Below, in pieces: positions 25,879 through 34,375 of a stretch of 64,000 nt of DNA. The stretch lies in the NCBI GenBank assembly GCA_043553855.1, contig CP121336.1, positions 3,906,001-3,970,000 on the forward strand, written 5' to 3'. Numbering within the stretch: position 1 is the first letter of the stretch; each line of letters begins with the position of its first letter. A program made the position numbers and the translations under genes. The stretch comes from JAUIAS01 sp030425395 (lineage in GTDB: Bacteria > Pseudomonadota > Alphaproteobacteria > Rhodobacterales > Rhodobacteraceae). Under the pieces are notes generated by a model. It was not told the DNA's origin, did no database searches, and saw only the letters and a program-made list of their open reading frames with translations.

Positions 25879-26772
25879 ATGCCAAATATGACGATCCAGA
25901 CCGAACCTGACACAGATGCCCCGCGTTACCTGACCACACGGGAAGCGGCCGAGTTGCTGCGCGTAAAGGAACGCAAGGTCTATGATCTGGCCGCCGCTGA
26001 AGAGATCCCGCACAGACGCATTACCGGCAAGCTGTTGTTTCCCCGAACCGAACTCCTTGCCTGGATCGAAAGCAGCGGGACCGCGTCCGCCGCGCGCCCG
26101 GATGTTCTGGGCGGGTCGCATGATCCGCTTCTGGATTGGGCCGCTGCAGAGTCCGGCAGCGGACTGGCCACCTTTTTCAACGGAAGCCGCGCCGGGCTGG
26201 ACGGGTTTGTCGCCGCGCGTTCTGTGATGACGGGATTGCACATCGCCGAAGACGACGGCTGGAACATCCGGGCGGTGCAATCCTTGGCATCACGGGACGC
26301 GGTCCTGATCGGGTGGGCGATGCGCCGACGCGGGCTGATGATCGCGCCGGGTGTTGGCAATCTGGCCGATGGTATCGGCGCGCTGCGCGGGCGCCGCGTG
26401 GTGCGGCGGCAGGACGGTGCCGGTGCAAGCACCCTTTTGGCGCAGTTGATGGCGCGCAACGGGATCAACGAACACGATGTTACGCTGACTGCCTCGGCCG
26501 CACGCACGGAAAGCGAGGCCGCCGCGATGCTGAGCGAAGGTGCTGCGGATGTTGCTCTGGGCCTTGAAACCAGCGCGCGCAGCTATCGGCTGACGTTCAA
26601 TGGCCTGCTCTGGGAACGGTATGATCTGCTGGTTGACCGCCGCGCCTATTTCACACCGGGAATTCAGGCGCTGATCTCGTTCTGTCAAACAGAGACCTTC
26701 GCACAGAAAGCCGCCGCCATGGGTGGCTATGACCTGTCGGTTCTGGGACAGGTGCAGTGGCTCTCGCCCTGA
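25879..26772 (+). CDS. HTH (excisionase-type) regulator with periplasmic-binding-like effector domain
   Basis: Predicted metal-oxyanion-responsive transcription regulator, 297 residues. A winged helix of the excisionase/MerR type occupies about 13-65 (YLTTREAAELLRVKERKVYD, then GKLLFPRTELLAWIES). The C-terminal two thirds resemble the PBP-like effector domain found fused to such HTHs and related to ModA/TupA folds (ITGKL; SGLATFFNGSRAGLDGFVAA). It runs convergently into the tupA-like gene with a 30-bp gap, which is why I infer control of the tungstate operon. Two ATGs (25879, 25888) and an upstream TTG are possible starts; none has a strong ribosome site. Confidence 0.8.
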   Translation: MPNMTIQTEPDTDAPRYLTTREAAELLRVKERKVYDLAAAEEIPHRRITGKLLFPRTELLAWIESSGTASAARPDVLGGSHDPLLDWAAAESGSGLATFFNGSRAGLDGFVAARSVMTGLHIAEDDGWNIRAVQSLASRDAVLIGWAMRRRGLMIAPGVGNLADGIGALRGRRVVRRQDGAGASTLLAQLMARNGINEHDVTLTASAARTESEAAAMLSEGAADVALGLETSARSYRLTFNGLLWERYDLLVDRRAYFTPGIQALISFCQTETFAQKAAAMGGYDLSVLGQVQWLSP

Positions 26773-26802
26773 CCTGACCCGGACCCTTTTTCAATCCCGG
26801 CT

Positions 26803-27636
26803 TCAGGAACCGGCGTTCGGGAAAAACAGCTGCTGCCCTCCGACCTTGAAAGCCGCAATCGCCGCCTGCCCCTCGGGGGAAATGACCCAATCGACAAATA
26901 TCTGGGCCAGATCGGCCTTGACGTTGGGGTGGCGCTCCTTGCTCACCGCGATGATGCCATATTGATTGAACATCCTTGCATCGCCCTGAACCGCAATCTT
27001 GGCATCCCGCTTGTTGCCAAAACTGATCCAGGTCGCGCGATCTGACATAACATAAGCCCCCATCGCCGTTCCGGTGTTCAACGTGGCCCCCATGCCCGAT
27101 CCGGTTTCGCGATACCAGGTGCCTGAGGCCGCGCTTACATCCACGCCGGTCTGCGCCCAAAGCCGCAGTTCCGCCTTGTGGGTGCCGCTGTCGTCGCCCC
27201 GCGATGCAAACGGGGCCTGCGCCGCGGCAATGGCCGAAAGGGCCGCGACCACGTCCGACGATCCGGCCACCCCGGCAGGATCAGAGGCCGGACCAACGAT
27301 GACGAAATCATTATACATCACGTCGAACCGTTCCACGCCGTGCCCCTCGGCCACAAAGGCTTCTTCGGAAGGTTTGGAATGCACAAAGAGGACATCGCCA
27401 TCGCCGTTGGCCGCGTTGCGGATCGCCTGCCCCGTGCCCACCGCAACAACCCGCACTTCGATCCCTGTCTTTTCAGTAAAGATCGGGAGAATGTGATCGA
27501 ACAGGCCCGAATTCTGGGTCGAGGTGGTCGATTGCACCACAATAAAGCGGTCTTCGGCCGCTACCGCAGTTCCTGCTCCAACAGCGACAGCGCAAGTCGC
27601 GGCAAGCGCGAGGAAATGGCGTCTGAGCATAGGCAT
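26803..27636 (-). CDS. tupA: Tungstate-type ABC transporter substrate-binding protein
   Basis: Periplasmic oxyanion-binding protein, 277 residues. Signal peptide: LRRHFLALAATCAVAVGAG with AVAAEDR after it. The start of the mature chain, FIVVQSTTSTQNSGLFDHIL, carries the TTST(Q/x)xSGL motif characteristic of TupA/WtpA-type tungstate binders. Further motifs are VGTGQAIRNAANGDGDVLFV and FASRGDDSGTHKAELRLW, as in TupA. Start at 27636 follows AAGAAGGACC; ATG 27630 is an alternative. It is the last gene of a permease-ATPase-binding protein operon. Tungstate rather than molybdate specificity is inferred from family similarity. Confidence 0.88.
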   Translation of the reverse strand: MPMLRRHFLALAATCAVAVGAGTAVAAEDRFIVVQSTTSTQNSGLFDHILPIFTEKTGIEVRVVAVGTGQAIRNAANGDGDVLFVHSKPSEEAFVAEGHGVERFDVMYNDFVIVGPASDPAGVAGSSDVVAALSAIAAAQAPFASRGDDSGTHKAELRLWAQTGVDVSAASGTWYRETGSGMGATLNTGTAMGAYVMSDRATWISFGNKRDAKIAVQGDARMFNQYGIIAVSKERHPNVKADLAQIFVDWVISPEGQAAIAAFKVGGQQLFFPNAGS

Positions 27637-27662
27637 GGTCCTTCTTGGTTTGAAAACTGGGA

Positions 27663-28424
27663 TCAAAGTGGCAACCGGCCCTCAAGCCAGGCTTTTGCCG
27701 GTTCCGATCGTGGCGCGGTCAGAACCTCGGTCAGCGGGCCTGCCTCGGCGATCTGACCGTTGTGCATGAAGAGGATATCGTCACCCAGCCGACGGGCCTG
27801 ACCGGCGTCATGGGTCACAAGGACAAGCGTAACCCCGGATCGCAAGGCGGCGCGCAGCAGCGTTTCGATGGCGTGGATGGACGCAGGGTCAAGGCTGGCC
27901 GTGGGTTCATCCAGAAACAGAAGGCGCGGCTGACAGATCAGCGCCCGCGCCAACGCAAGCCGCTGTTGTTCCCCCCCCGAAAGCACCCGCGCCGGGCGGT
28001 CGGCCAGATGCTCAAGCCGCGCCCGCGCCAGCGCCGCGTCTACCCGCGCACGGCGGTCGCGCCGGGGCACCCTGTGCGCGGCCAGCGCAAACGCCAGATT
28101 GGCGCGCACCGAACGGCGCAGCATCACCGGGCGCTGGAACACCATCGCCTGATCGCGTCGGGCGGTCTGGTCCATGTCCCGACCGTCCCACAGAACGCGC
28201 CCCTCATCCGGCACCAACAGCCCGTGCATCAACCGCAGCAAAAGGCTCTTGCCCGCGCCATTCGCGCCCATGATCACGCTGCACCGTCCGGGCATGATAT
28301 CCGCGTCCAGACCACGGATCAGGTCACGCCCCCCCGCCGCAAAGCGAACCCCGCGCAGCGACAGCAACGCGGTCCCGCTGCCTGCCATCGCAGGTGGATC
28401 AACAGGCAAGCACCCGTCAGGCAT
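27663..28424 (-). CDS. tupC: Tungstate-type ABC transporter ATP-binding protein
   Basis: ATPase of the oxyanion importer, 253 residues. Walker A is GANGAGKSLLLRLMHG near 53-60, the Q-loop follows in MVFQRPVMLRRSVRANL, the signature is LSGGEQQRLALARAL and Walker B is LLFLDEPTASLDP; the H-loop is VLVTHDAGQARRLGDDILFM. No C-terminal TOBE-type regulatory domain, as expected for TupC and unlike ModC. It overlaps the permease stop by 8 bp and is followed after 26 bp by the binding protein, so the three form one operon. Confidence 0.9.
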   Translation of the reverse strand: MPDGCLPVDPPAMAGSGTALLSLRGVRFAAGGRDLIRGLDADIMPGRCSVIMGANGAGKSLLLRLMHGLLVPDEGRVLWDGRDMDQTARRDQAMVFQRPVMLRRSVRANLAFALAAHRVPRRDRRARVDAALARARLEHLADRPARVLSGGEQQRLALARALICQPRLLFLDEPTASLDPASIHAIETLLRAALRSGVTLVLVTHDAGQARRLGDDILFMHNGQIAEAGPLTEVLTAPRSEPAKAWLEGRLPL

Positions 28425-29124
28425 AAGCCGCCCTTTCCGCCACGCCGCGCACTGCCATCACGGCGGCGTTCACCGCAAAGGCAAGCATCAGAAGAACCAC
28501 CCCCAGTGCCAGCGCCAGTTGCAGATTGCCCTTCGAGGTTTCAAGCGCGATCGTCGTGGTCATTACGCGGGTCACGTGGTTGATATTGCCGCCCACGATC
28601 ATCACTGCGCCCACCTCGGCGACAGCACGGCCAAAGCCTGCAAGCGCCACGGTCAGCAACCCAAAGCGCCCGTCCCACAACAACGCGCCGATCCGGTGCA
28701 GCGGGCTGACGCCCAGCGACGCAAACTGCTCTCGGTATTCACTATCGAGATCCTGAACCACTTGCCGCGTCAAAGCGGCAATGATCGGCGTGACCAGAAC
28801 CGTCTGCGCGATGATCATCGCGGCAGGCGTATAAAGCAGCCCCAGAACCCCGAACGGGCCCGAGGCAGACAACATCAGGTAAACAACCAGTCCAACCACG
28901 ACCGGTGGCAGCCCCATCAGCGCATTCAGCACAACGGATATCACCCCGCGCCCGGGAAAACGGAACGCCCCGACCGCCGCGCCGAGCGGCAGGCCGATCA
29001 CACAAGAGAGAACCACAGCAGTGACCGTGACCTGCAACGACAGCGCCACGATCCCCAACAAGGTCGGGTCGCCTGATGCGATCAAGCCAAACGCTTGGCC
29101 AAGTATCCCGGCAAACCCGTCCAT
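28417..29124 (-). CDS. tupB: Tungstate-type ABC transporter permease
   Basis: Inner-membrane permease, 235 residues with about five to six helices (for example LLGIVALSLQVTVTAVVLSC, then GPFGVLGLLYTPAAMIIAQT). The ABC permease EAA-like loop is at SEYREQFASLGVSPLHRIGA, followed by FGLLTVALAGFGRAVAEVGA with the VGAVMIVGGNI segment common to TupB proteins. First gene of the tup-type operon. A tandem direct repeat lies 30-48 bp upstream of the start and is a candidate operator. Confidence 0.9.
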   Translation of the reverse strand: MDGFAGILGQAFGLIASGDPTLLGIVALSLQVTVTAVVLSCVIGLPLGAAVGAFRFPGRGVISVVLNALMGLPPVVVGLVVYLMLSASGPFGVLGLLYTPAAMIIAQTVLVTPIIAALTRQVVQDLDSEYREQFASLGVSPLHRIGALLWDGRFGLLTVALAGFGRAVAEVGAVMIVGGNINHVTRVMTTTIALETSKGNLQLALALGVVLLMLAFAVNAAVMAVRGVAERAAYA

Positions 29125-29153
29125 TCCGATGTGAATCCTCCCTTAGTGGGGAA

Positions 29154-29172
29154 AAAATACATCAAAATACAT
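29154..29172 (-). promoter_or_regulatory. Tandem 9-bp direct repeat upstream of tupB
   Basis: AAAATACAT occurs twice, at 29154-29162 and 29164-29172, with a period of 10 bp (one helical turn). The pair lies 30-48 bp before the tupB start, where an operator or activator site would act. Repeats in phase with the helix fit two protomers bound side by side. Regulator not shown; the HTH protein at 25879 is the obvious candidate. Confidence 0.5.
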
Positions 29173-29236
29173 AAAAAGCCATAGGCGATTCCGCGGAAGT
29201 CCACGGTCTTTGCCCCAAAAGGGCGCAGCAGAGATA

Positions 29237-29263
29237 CGCGTGACAGCTTTGCTACGTCACGCG
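29237..29263 (-). terminator. Hairpin between histidine kinase and tupB
   Basis: Eight-base arms CGCGTGAC and GTCACGCG surround an 11-base loop, in the 176-bp gap after the minus-strand kinase stop and before the tup promoter. No strong T-run follows, so terminator function is tentative. Confidence 0.35.
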
Positions 29264-29300
29264 GCGTCTGATAATTCAATATTGTGGATCGAAATACCCG

Positions 29301-31733
29301 TCAGGCAGCCTGAGTGTGTTGCGCCAGAAGGTTGGCCAGCGCCTCAAGCCCGAAGGGTTTCGGCAGGTAATCGTCAAAGCCGCTCGCCAGACATTTTTCG
29401 CCCTCGCCCGACAAGGCATTTGCCGTGATGGCGACCACCGGGGTCTTGGGTTGACGGGTTTCGCGTTCGTGCAACCGCAGCGCCTCGACCATGGCAAAAC
29501 CGTCCATTTCCGGCATGTGACAATCGCACAGCAACAGCGAAAACGACCCATTCTTGAACCGGGCGAGGCCTTCTTTTCCGTTCGAGGCGATCTCGGCCTG
29601 ATATCCGAGGTTTTCCAACTGCCGCATGATCACCTGCTGGTTCACATAATTGTCCTCAATGACCAGGATTGAGCTGTCTTTCACATCAGTCCTTTCCGCG
29701 AGCGTCTTGCCCGATCTTTCGAAGGCCCGGCTCAGATCCGGGGAAATTTTCGCTACATTGTCCGTGCCTGCGCCGGGCCTTTGACCGGCAAAGTGGGTTT
29801 TTCTGGCGGAATGAGGGTCTGCGAGGGTCAGAATGGCCTGCTCAAGCTCGGAAGGAAGCGCGGGGTTGCGATAGACAAAATAGGTGCCCTCCGGCGACAG
29901 GCCCGACGTGACGGATCGGTCCCAGACCAGAACGATGAACTTTGCATCCGGGCGCATCGGCTTGATGGCATCAATCACGGCGTTGCACGCCGGAATGCTT
30001 TCCAGAGCAAGCATGATGAACGGTGTGCCCTCTTCGAGCTTGACCGCATTGGCAAGGGAGTCCGCCTCAATGAACGACCGGACGGGAAGCCCCTGCAGGA
30101 TCGGCTGATCGGACTTTTCAGACTTCAAGAGCGCCTTGGGTTCGCACAACACATAGAGACCCGCCGGAAGCGGTGGCAGTCGGTGGATCTTGGGTGCCAC
30201 GAGATCCGCGGGGATGGTCAGCGTGAAGGTCGTGCCGCGGTTCGGCTCGGACTCGAGCGCAATGGTTCCACCCATCAGGTCAAGCAGGCTCTTGGAGATG
30301 CTCAGACCCAGTCCGGTTCCACCAAACCGTCGCGCCGTGGATTGGTCGGCCTGCGAAAACGGCGTGAACAACTGGTCTGAAAATGACTTTTCCATCCCGA
30401 TGCCACTGTCGGCCACTGTCACGACAAGGTTGTGATCGGCTGTGTAATCCAACTTGAGAAACACCTTGCCAACCTGCTCCTTGCGCGAAGAGAACTTGAT
30501 CGCGTTCCCCACGAGATTGGTGATCACCTGCCGCAAACGCGTGGGGTCGGCGGTGATGATCTCCGGAACCTCGGGGGTGATCATGAGGCTGAGCCGCACA
30601 TTCTTTTCTTCGGCGACCGGTGCCAGCCCCATCGCAAGGCTTTCGGTGATCTCGCGGATGCGGGTGTTGGTTTCCTCGATCTCGAGCTTGCCCGCTTCGA
30701 TCTTGGACAGATCAAGAATATCGTCAATGATATCCAGCAGCGCGCCGCCCGACTTTCGGATCGTGCGCACCATTGATGCCTGCTGATCGCTGAGATCGGA
30801 TCTTGACAGGATTTCGGCCATGCCGATCACCCCGTTCATCGGGGTGCGGATTTCATGGCTCATTGTGGCGACAAATTCGCTTTTGGCGGCACTTGCCGCT
30901 TCGGCCGCGATTTTCGCCTGGGTCAACTCCTCGGTGCGGGATCGCACGATAGCCTCAAGGTCGCGGTTCGCGCGTTCCTTTGCAGAGACCGCCTTGCGGA
31001 TCACCCGGTTGGACGTGCGAACACGTCGGCCCACCACAACAGCCACGCAAACAGCCATTGAAAAGCCCAGCCAGAACAAGACGATCGCGCGGATGATCGC
31101 TGCGGTGGATTCGCCTTCCATTGCCAGCGCTGTGGCAATGGATTTCTCGACAAATGTAATCTGAGCCTCGCCCAGAAAAATGGGCACGCTGATGGTCAGA
31201 TATTCCTGACCTTCTACCGTGACAAAACGGAACCCCTCGAGCTTGTCCAGCGACAGTCCACCTGTCAGCACCTCAAGCCCATTGGGCACCCCGTTTTCGC
31301 GCAGATGATCCCGCAGGGCCACGGTCTCCTCCTCCGAAAGTTGTGAGGTCTCGGCGTATCGTGTCGGCCCGAAGGCCAGCGCCAGATAAGCCGACGTGGG
31401 CACCATGAGATTGCGCAAATAGTGTTGCGTTGCGATATGGCGCATCATTTCGTCGGCGGCATCATCGGCTTCGGTGGAGGTGCCCGTGAAGGCCCCCATC
31501 ATTTCGTCATACTCCCCATCGAGATGCGATCGGACCAATTCTGCGTGGGCAACAAAATTCGTCACTTCGAGATGCTTGGCGTTGCGCACGGCGGTGCGAA
31601 TGGAATCGTAGGCGTAAGCCGCATTCAGGAGCAGCAATCCAACCGTTACCAGCCCCATCAGTTTCAACTGAAGTTTGCGTGGGTCGAGAACCAGATTTGC
31701 GAGATAGTCTCTCGTCATGTTTAGCTGTGCCAT
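29301..31733 (-). CDS. Hybrid sensor histidine kinase with receiver domain
   Basis: Membrane-bound signal transducer of 810 residues. TM1 is about 25-45 (KLMGLVTVGLLLLNAAYAYD), a periplasmic sensor of about 165 residues follows, and TM2 is near 212-234 (AIVLFWLGFSMAVCVAVVVG). The dimerisation domain carries the phospho-acceptor His in FVATMSHEIRTPMNGVIGMA. The ATPase domain has N box VGNAIKFS, G1 VADSGIGM and G2 GGTGLGLSISKSLLDLMGG. A C-terminal receiver (about 685-805) has acidic EDN, phospho-acceptor Asp in LLCDCHMPEMDGF and Lys in LPKPFG. No HPt domain or separate response regulator lies nearby, so its output partner is elsewhere. Start supported by AGAGGA. Confidence 0.93.
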   Translation of the reverse strand: MAQLNMTRDYLANLVLDPRKLQLKLMGLVTVGLLLLNAAYAYDSIRTAVRNAKHLEVTNFVAHAELVRSHLDGEYDEMMGAFTGTSTEADDAADEMMRHIATQHYLRNLMVPTSAYLALAFGPTRYAETSQLSEEETVALRDHLRENGVPNGLEVLTGGLSLDKLEGFRFVTVEGQEYLTISVPIFLGEAQITFVEKSIATALAMEGESTAAIIRAIVLFWLGFSMAVCVAVVVGRRVRTSNRVIRKAVSAKERANRDLEAIVRSRTEELTQAKIAAEAASAAKSEFVATMSHEIRTPMNGVIGMAEILSRSDLSDQQASMVRTIRKSGGALLDIIDDILDLSKIEAGKLEIEETNTRIREITESLAMGLAPVAEEKNVRLSLMITPEVPEIITADPTRLRQVITNLVGNAIKFSSRKEQVGKVFLKLDYTADHNLVVTVADSGIGMEKSFSDQLFTPFSQADQSTARRFGGTGLGLSISKSLLDLMGGTIALESEPNRGTTFTLTIPADLVAPKIHRLPPLPAGLYVLCEPKALLKSEKSDQPILQGLPVRSFIEADSLANAVKLEEGTPFIMLALESIPACNAVIDAIKPMRPDAKFIVLVWDRSVTSGLSPEGTYFVYRNPALPSELEQAILTLADPHSARKTHFAGQRPGAGTDNVAKISPDLSRAFERSGKTLAERTDVKDSSILVIEDNYVNQQVIMRQLENLGYQAEIASNGKEGLARFKNGSFSLLLCDCHMPEMDGFAMVEALRLHERETRQPKTPVVAITANALSGEGEKCLASGFDDYLPKPFGLEALANLLAQHTQAA

Positions 31734-31759
31734 CGGATACGTCCTCTTTGGCGCGATAC

Positions 31760-31999
31760 TCAGTTGTCCTCGGACGCCTGTTCACGAGTGGAAATGCCAA
31801 GCAGGTGATAGGGGGCGCACCAACCGATGATGGCGGCGACAATGTTTAGCGCCCCCAGAATGAACAGGATGTATCGAAACACCGTATCCCCGAGGATATC
31901 CAGGGACGGCAAGGCAACCCAACACAGGGCGATTCCCACCGCTAGCCGCAGCCCGCGATCCAGTATGTGCATGTTTTGACGAAAACTTTTAGCAGTCAT
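31760..31999 (-). CDS. DUF2892 (YgaP-type) small membrane protein
   Basis: A 79-residue protein with two membrane helices (RLAVGIALCWVALPSL and YILFILGALNIVAAIIGWCA) and the N-terminal NMHILDRGLRLAVG motif typical of DUF2892/YgaP membrane domains. In larger proteins this domain is linked to rhodanese, but no rhodanese is fused here. The family function is not established. It lies 26 bp upstream of the hybrid kinase on the same strand, so they may be co-transcribed. Starts at 31999 or, less likely, 31975 or 32032. Confidence 0.8.
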   Translation of the reverse strand: MTAKSFRQNMHILDRGLRLAVGIALCWVALPSLDILGDTVFRYILFILGALNIVAAIIGWCAPYHLLGISTREQASEDN

Positions 32000-32253
32000 T
32001 TTGTATTCCCGAGAGCGCATGGAAAATGTCATCGCCCGTTGTTATTGGAACATGCTTATGCACTTCTTGCGAGAATGCGACCGTTATCCCACACGCCTAT
32101 CTTCAGTGGTTCGCGCTATAACTAAAAATGCTATTTTAATATCTTTAGATAGCCACATTGCGTCGCGCCATGGCGCTCGGTTGCCTTTTCGGTCTTCTTC
32201 GCCCCATGTTGCCGGTGCCGGTTTCGGCACCATTGGATAAAGGGACATGCCCC

Positions 32254-33243
32254 ATGGCGCGCAACCGGTATTACGCTGGCCCCATCAGCGATCACTTTGA
32301 CGGGGTGCGGTTTCACAGCGGAAACCAGCCCGGCACCGACAGATCTCTGGCCGACCTGTGGAAGTGGCGGCGCGAAGGAACCCGCGCACAGTGGCCCCGG
32401 CATGTTCCGGTGACCCCGACGCGTCCTCCGGCGCGCTGCGACAGTGCCCGCATCACAATGGTCGGCCATGCCTCCATGCTCATTCAGGTGAGGGGGGTGA
32501 ATATCCTGACCGATCCGGTCTGGTCGGACCGGGCCAGCCCGCTGCGGTTTGCCGGACCGCGCCGTGTGACCGCACCGGGCATCCGCTTTGACGACCTGCC
32601 CCCGATTGATGCGGTTCTGATTACGCACAACCACTATGATCACCTTGATACAGTGACCCTGCGTCGACTGCACACCCGTCACGCACCACAAATGATCATG
32701 CCTCTGGGAACCGACGCCATCGTCTCCCGCGCGGTGCGCGGGGCGCGCATCAGCACCGGCGATTGGCACGACACCTTGCCAATTGGCGATGGTGTGTCGG
32801 TGACCCTGACACGGGCCAATCATTGGTCGGCGCGGGGATTGGGAGATCGCCGCATGGCGCTATGGGCGGGGTTCTGGATCGAGGCGGGCCACACCCGGAT
32901 CTGGTTTGCAGGTGACACAGGCTATGGCGACGGCGCGATCTTTCGCGACATCCGCGACCGACACGGGGAACCAGACATCGCGCTGATCCCGATCGGAGCT
33001 TACGCGCCGCGCTGGTTCATGGCCCCGCAACACGTGGCACCGCATGAGGCGGTTCAGATTTTCCATGACGTGGGGGCGCGTCAGGCGCTGGGCTTTCACT
33101 GGGGCACGTTCCAGTTGACCGATGAGCCGCGCGAAGAACCGGTGGAGTTGCTCAAGGCCAGCCTGCACGCCGCCGGGGTGCCCACGGACCGGTTCCGCCC
33201 GCTGGCCCCCGGCGATGTCCATGACGCCACCGGCGCGCGTTAG
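32254..33243 (+). CDS. MBL-fold hydrolase, NAPE-PLD/UlaG-like
   Basis: Metallo-beta-lactamase-fold hydrolase of 329 residues. RYYAGPISDHFDGVRFHSG at the N-terminus and WPRHVPVTPTRPP are as in bacterial relatives of N-acyl-phosphatidylethanolamine phospholipase D. Metal-ligand motif HNHYDHLD is in AVLITHNHYDHLDTVTLRRL; further ligands lie in RANHWSARGLGD, IWFAGDTGYGDG and LGFHWGTFQLTDEP. The substrate is probably a phospholipid-like or phosphodiester compound, but that is only family inference. ATG 32254 has AAAGGGA upstream; ATG 32170 would add a 28-residue hydrophobic start that could be a signal sequence but has no ribosome site. Converges on the next gene with a 4-bp gap. Confidence 0.85.
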   Translation: MARNRYYAGPISDHFDGVRFHSGNQPGTDRSLADLWKWRREGTRAQWPRHVPVTPTRPPARCDSARITMVGHASMLIQVRGVNILTDPVWSDRASPLRFAGPRRVTAPGIRFDDLPPIDAVLITHNHYDHLDTVTLRRLHTRHAPQMIMPLGTDAIVSRAVRGARISTGDWHDTLPIGDGVSVTLTRANHWSARGLGDRRMALWAGFWIEAGHTRIWFAGDTGYGDGAIFRDIRDRHGEPDIALIPIGAYAPRWFMAPQHVAPHEAVQIFHDVGARQALGFHWGTFQLTDEPREEPVELLKASLHAAGVPTDRFRPLAPGDVHDATGAR

Positions 33244-33247
33244 GCGA

Positions 33248-34375
33248 TCAGGTCAGCACACCCGCAGACCGCAACCGCGCAATCGCGTCCGCGTCGAAGC
33301 CCAGATCGCGCAACACCGCATCGGTCGCGGCACCCGGAGCCTCGGGCGCGCGGGGGCTGTCGGGCGTGCTGCGTGAAAACCGTGGTGCCGGTGCGGCCTG
33401 TGTCACCCCGTCCACATCGACAAACGTGCCGCGCGCGGCATTATGTGGATGTGCAGGGGCTTCCGACCACGTCAAAACCGGCGAAGCGCAGGCATCCGAT
33501 CCCTCGAATATTGCGGTCCACTCGTCTCGGGTCTTGCTGCGAAACACCTCGGCATAGGCGGAGCGACGGTCGGGCCATGCGCGCGCGTCCATCTGGGTTT
33601 GCAGATGATCCTCGGGCAATCCCGCGCGTCTCACCAGTTCGGCAAAGAATTGCGGCTCCAGCGGCCCCACGGCAAGGAACTTGCCGTCCGCACATTCATA
33701 GGTCCGGTAAAACGGTGCGGCCCCGTCCAGAAGGTTCGACTCGCGCGTTTCAGACCACTGTCCACGCGCGATAAAGCTGTGCACCAGCCCCATCATCGCC
33801 GACGCCCCATCCACCATCGCGGCATCGACCACCTGCCCCTTGCCGCTGGTTTGCCGTTCAAAGAGTGCGGCCATGATCCCGAACAGAAGGAACATCGTTC
33901 CGCCCCCGTAGTCGGCCCCGATATTGAGAGGCGGCGGCGGCGGTGCATCGGCCGTGCCGATAGCGTGCAGAAACCCGGTCAGCCCCAGATAGTTGATGTC
34001 ATGGCCAGCCGTGTGCGCCAGCGGCCCGTCCTGCCCCCAGCCCGTCATGCGCGCAAAGACAAGGCCGGGATTGCGTGCGGCACACTCCTGCGGACCAAGG
34101 CCCATGCGCTCCATCACGCCGGGGCGAAACCCTTCGATCAGCACATCCGCACCCGCGATCAGGTCCATCGCCACGGCCACACCTTCGGCGTCCTTGAGAT
34201 TGATCGCCACGGACCGCTTGCCCCGGTTGTTGATATCGGTGGGGTCGGCACGGCCGGATTTGCGGGTGATCAACGTTACCTGCGCGCCAAGATCGGCCAG
34301 AAACTGCCCCGCCAGAGGTGCAGGGCCAAGGCCCTGCATCTCGACCACCTTCATTCCGGCAAGGGGACCGCTCAT
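33248..34375 (-). CDS. Alpha-methylacyl-CoA racemase-like family III CoA-transferase
   Basis: A 375-residue family III CoA-transferase fold protein. It most resembles alpha-methylacyl-CoA racemase, which epimerises 2-methylacyl-CoA so that beta-oxidation can proceed. Motifs: MKVVEMQGLGPAPLAGQFLA at the N-terminus, ADVLIEGFRPGVMERMGLGP, FARMTGWGQDGPLAHTAGHD and INYLGLTGFLHAIG, with His and Asp in GHDINY as the proposed acid-base pair. It overlaps the FadB-like gene by 4 bp (ATGA), so it belongs to the beta-oxidation operon that begins with the thiolase at 37738. This favours degradation of branched-chain acyl-CoAs. Confidence 0.9.
   Translation of the reverse strand: MSGPLAGMKVVEMQGLGPAPLAGQFLADLGAQVTLITRKSGRADPTDINNRGKRSVAINLKDAEGVAVAMDLIAGADVLIEGFRPGVMERMGLGPQECAARNPGLVFARMTGWGQDGPLAHTAGHDINYLGLTGFLHAIGTADAPPPPPLNIGADYGGGTMFLLFGIMAALFERQTSGKGQVVDAAMVDGASAMMGLVHSFIARGQWSETRESNLLDGAAPFYRTYECADGKFLAVGPLEPQFFAELVRRAGLPEDHLQTQMDARAWPDRRSAYAEVFRSKTRDEWTAIFEGSDACASPVLTWSEAPAHPHNAARGTFVDVDGVTQAAPAPRFSRSTPDSPRAPEAPGAATDAVLRDLGFDADAIARLRSAGVLT

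Noticed and set aside
25719..25939. Two overlapping 60-63-codon frames on opposite strands in the large gap
   Set aside because: No ribosome site, no family similarity, and they overlap each other and the start of the HTH gene.
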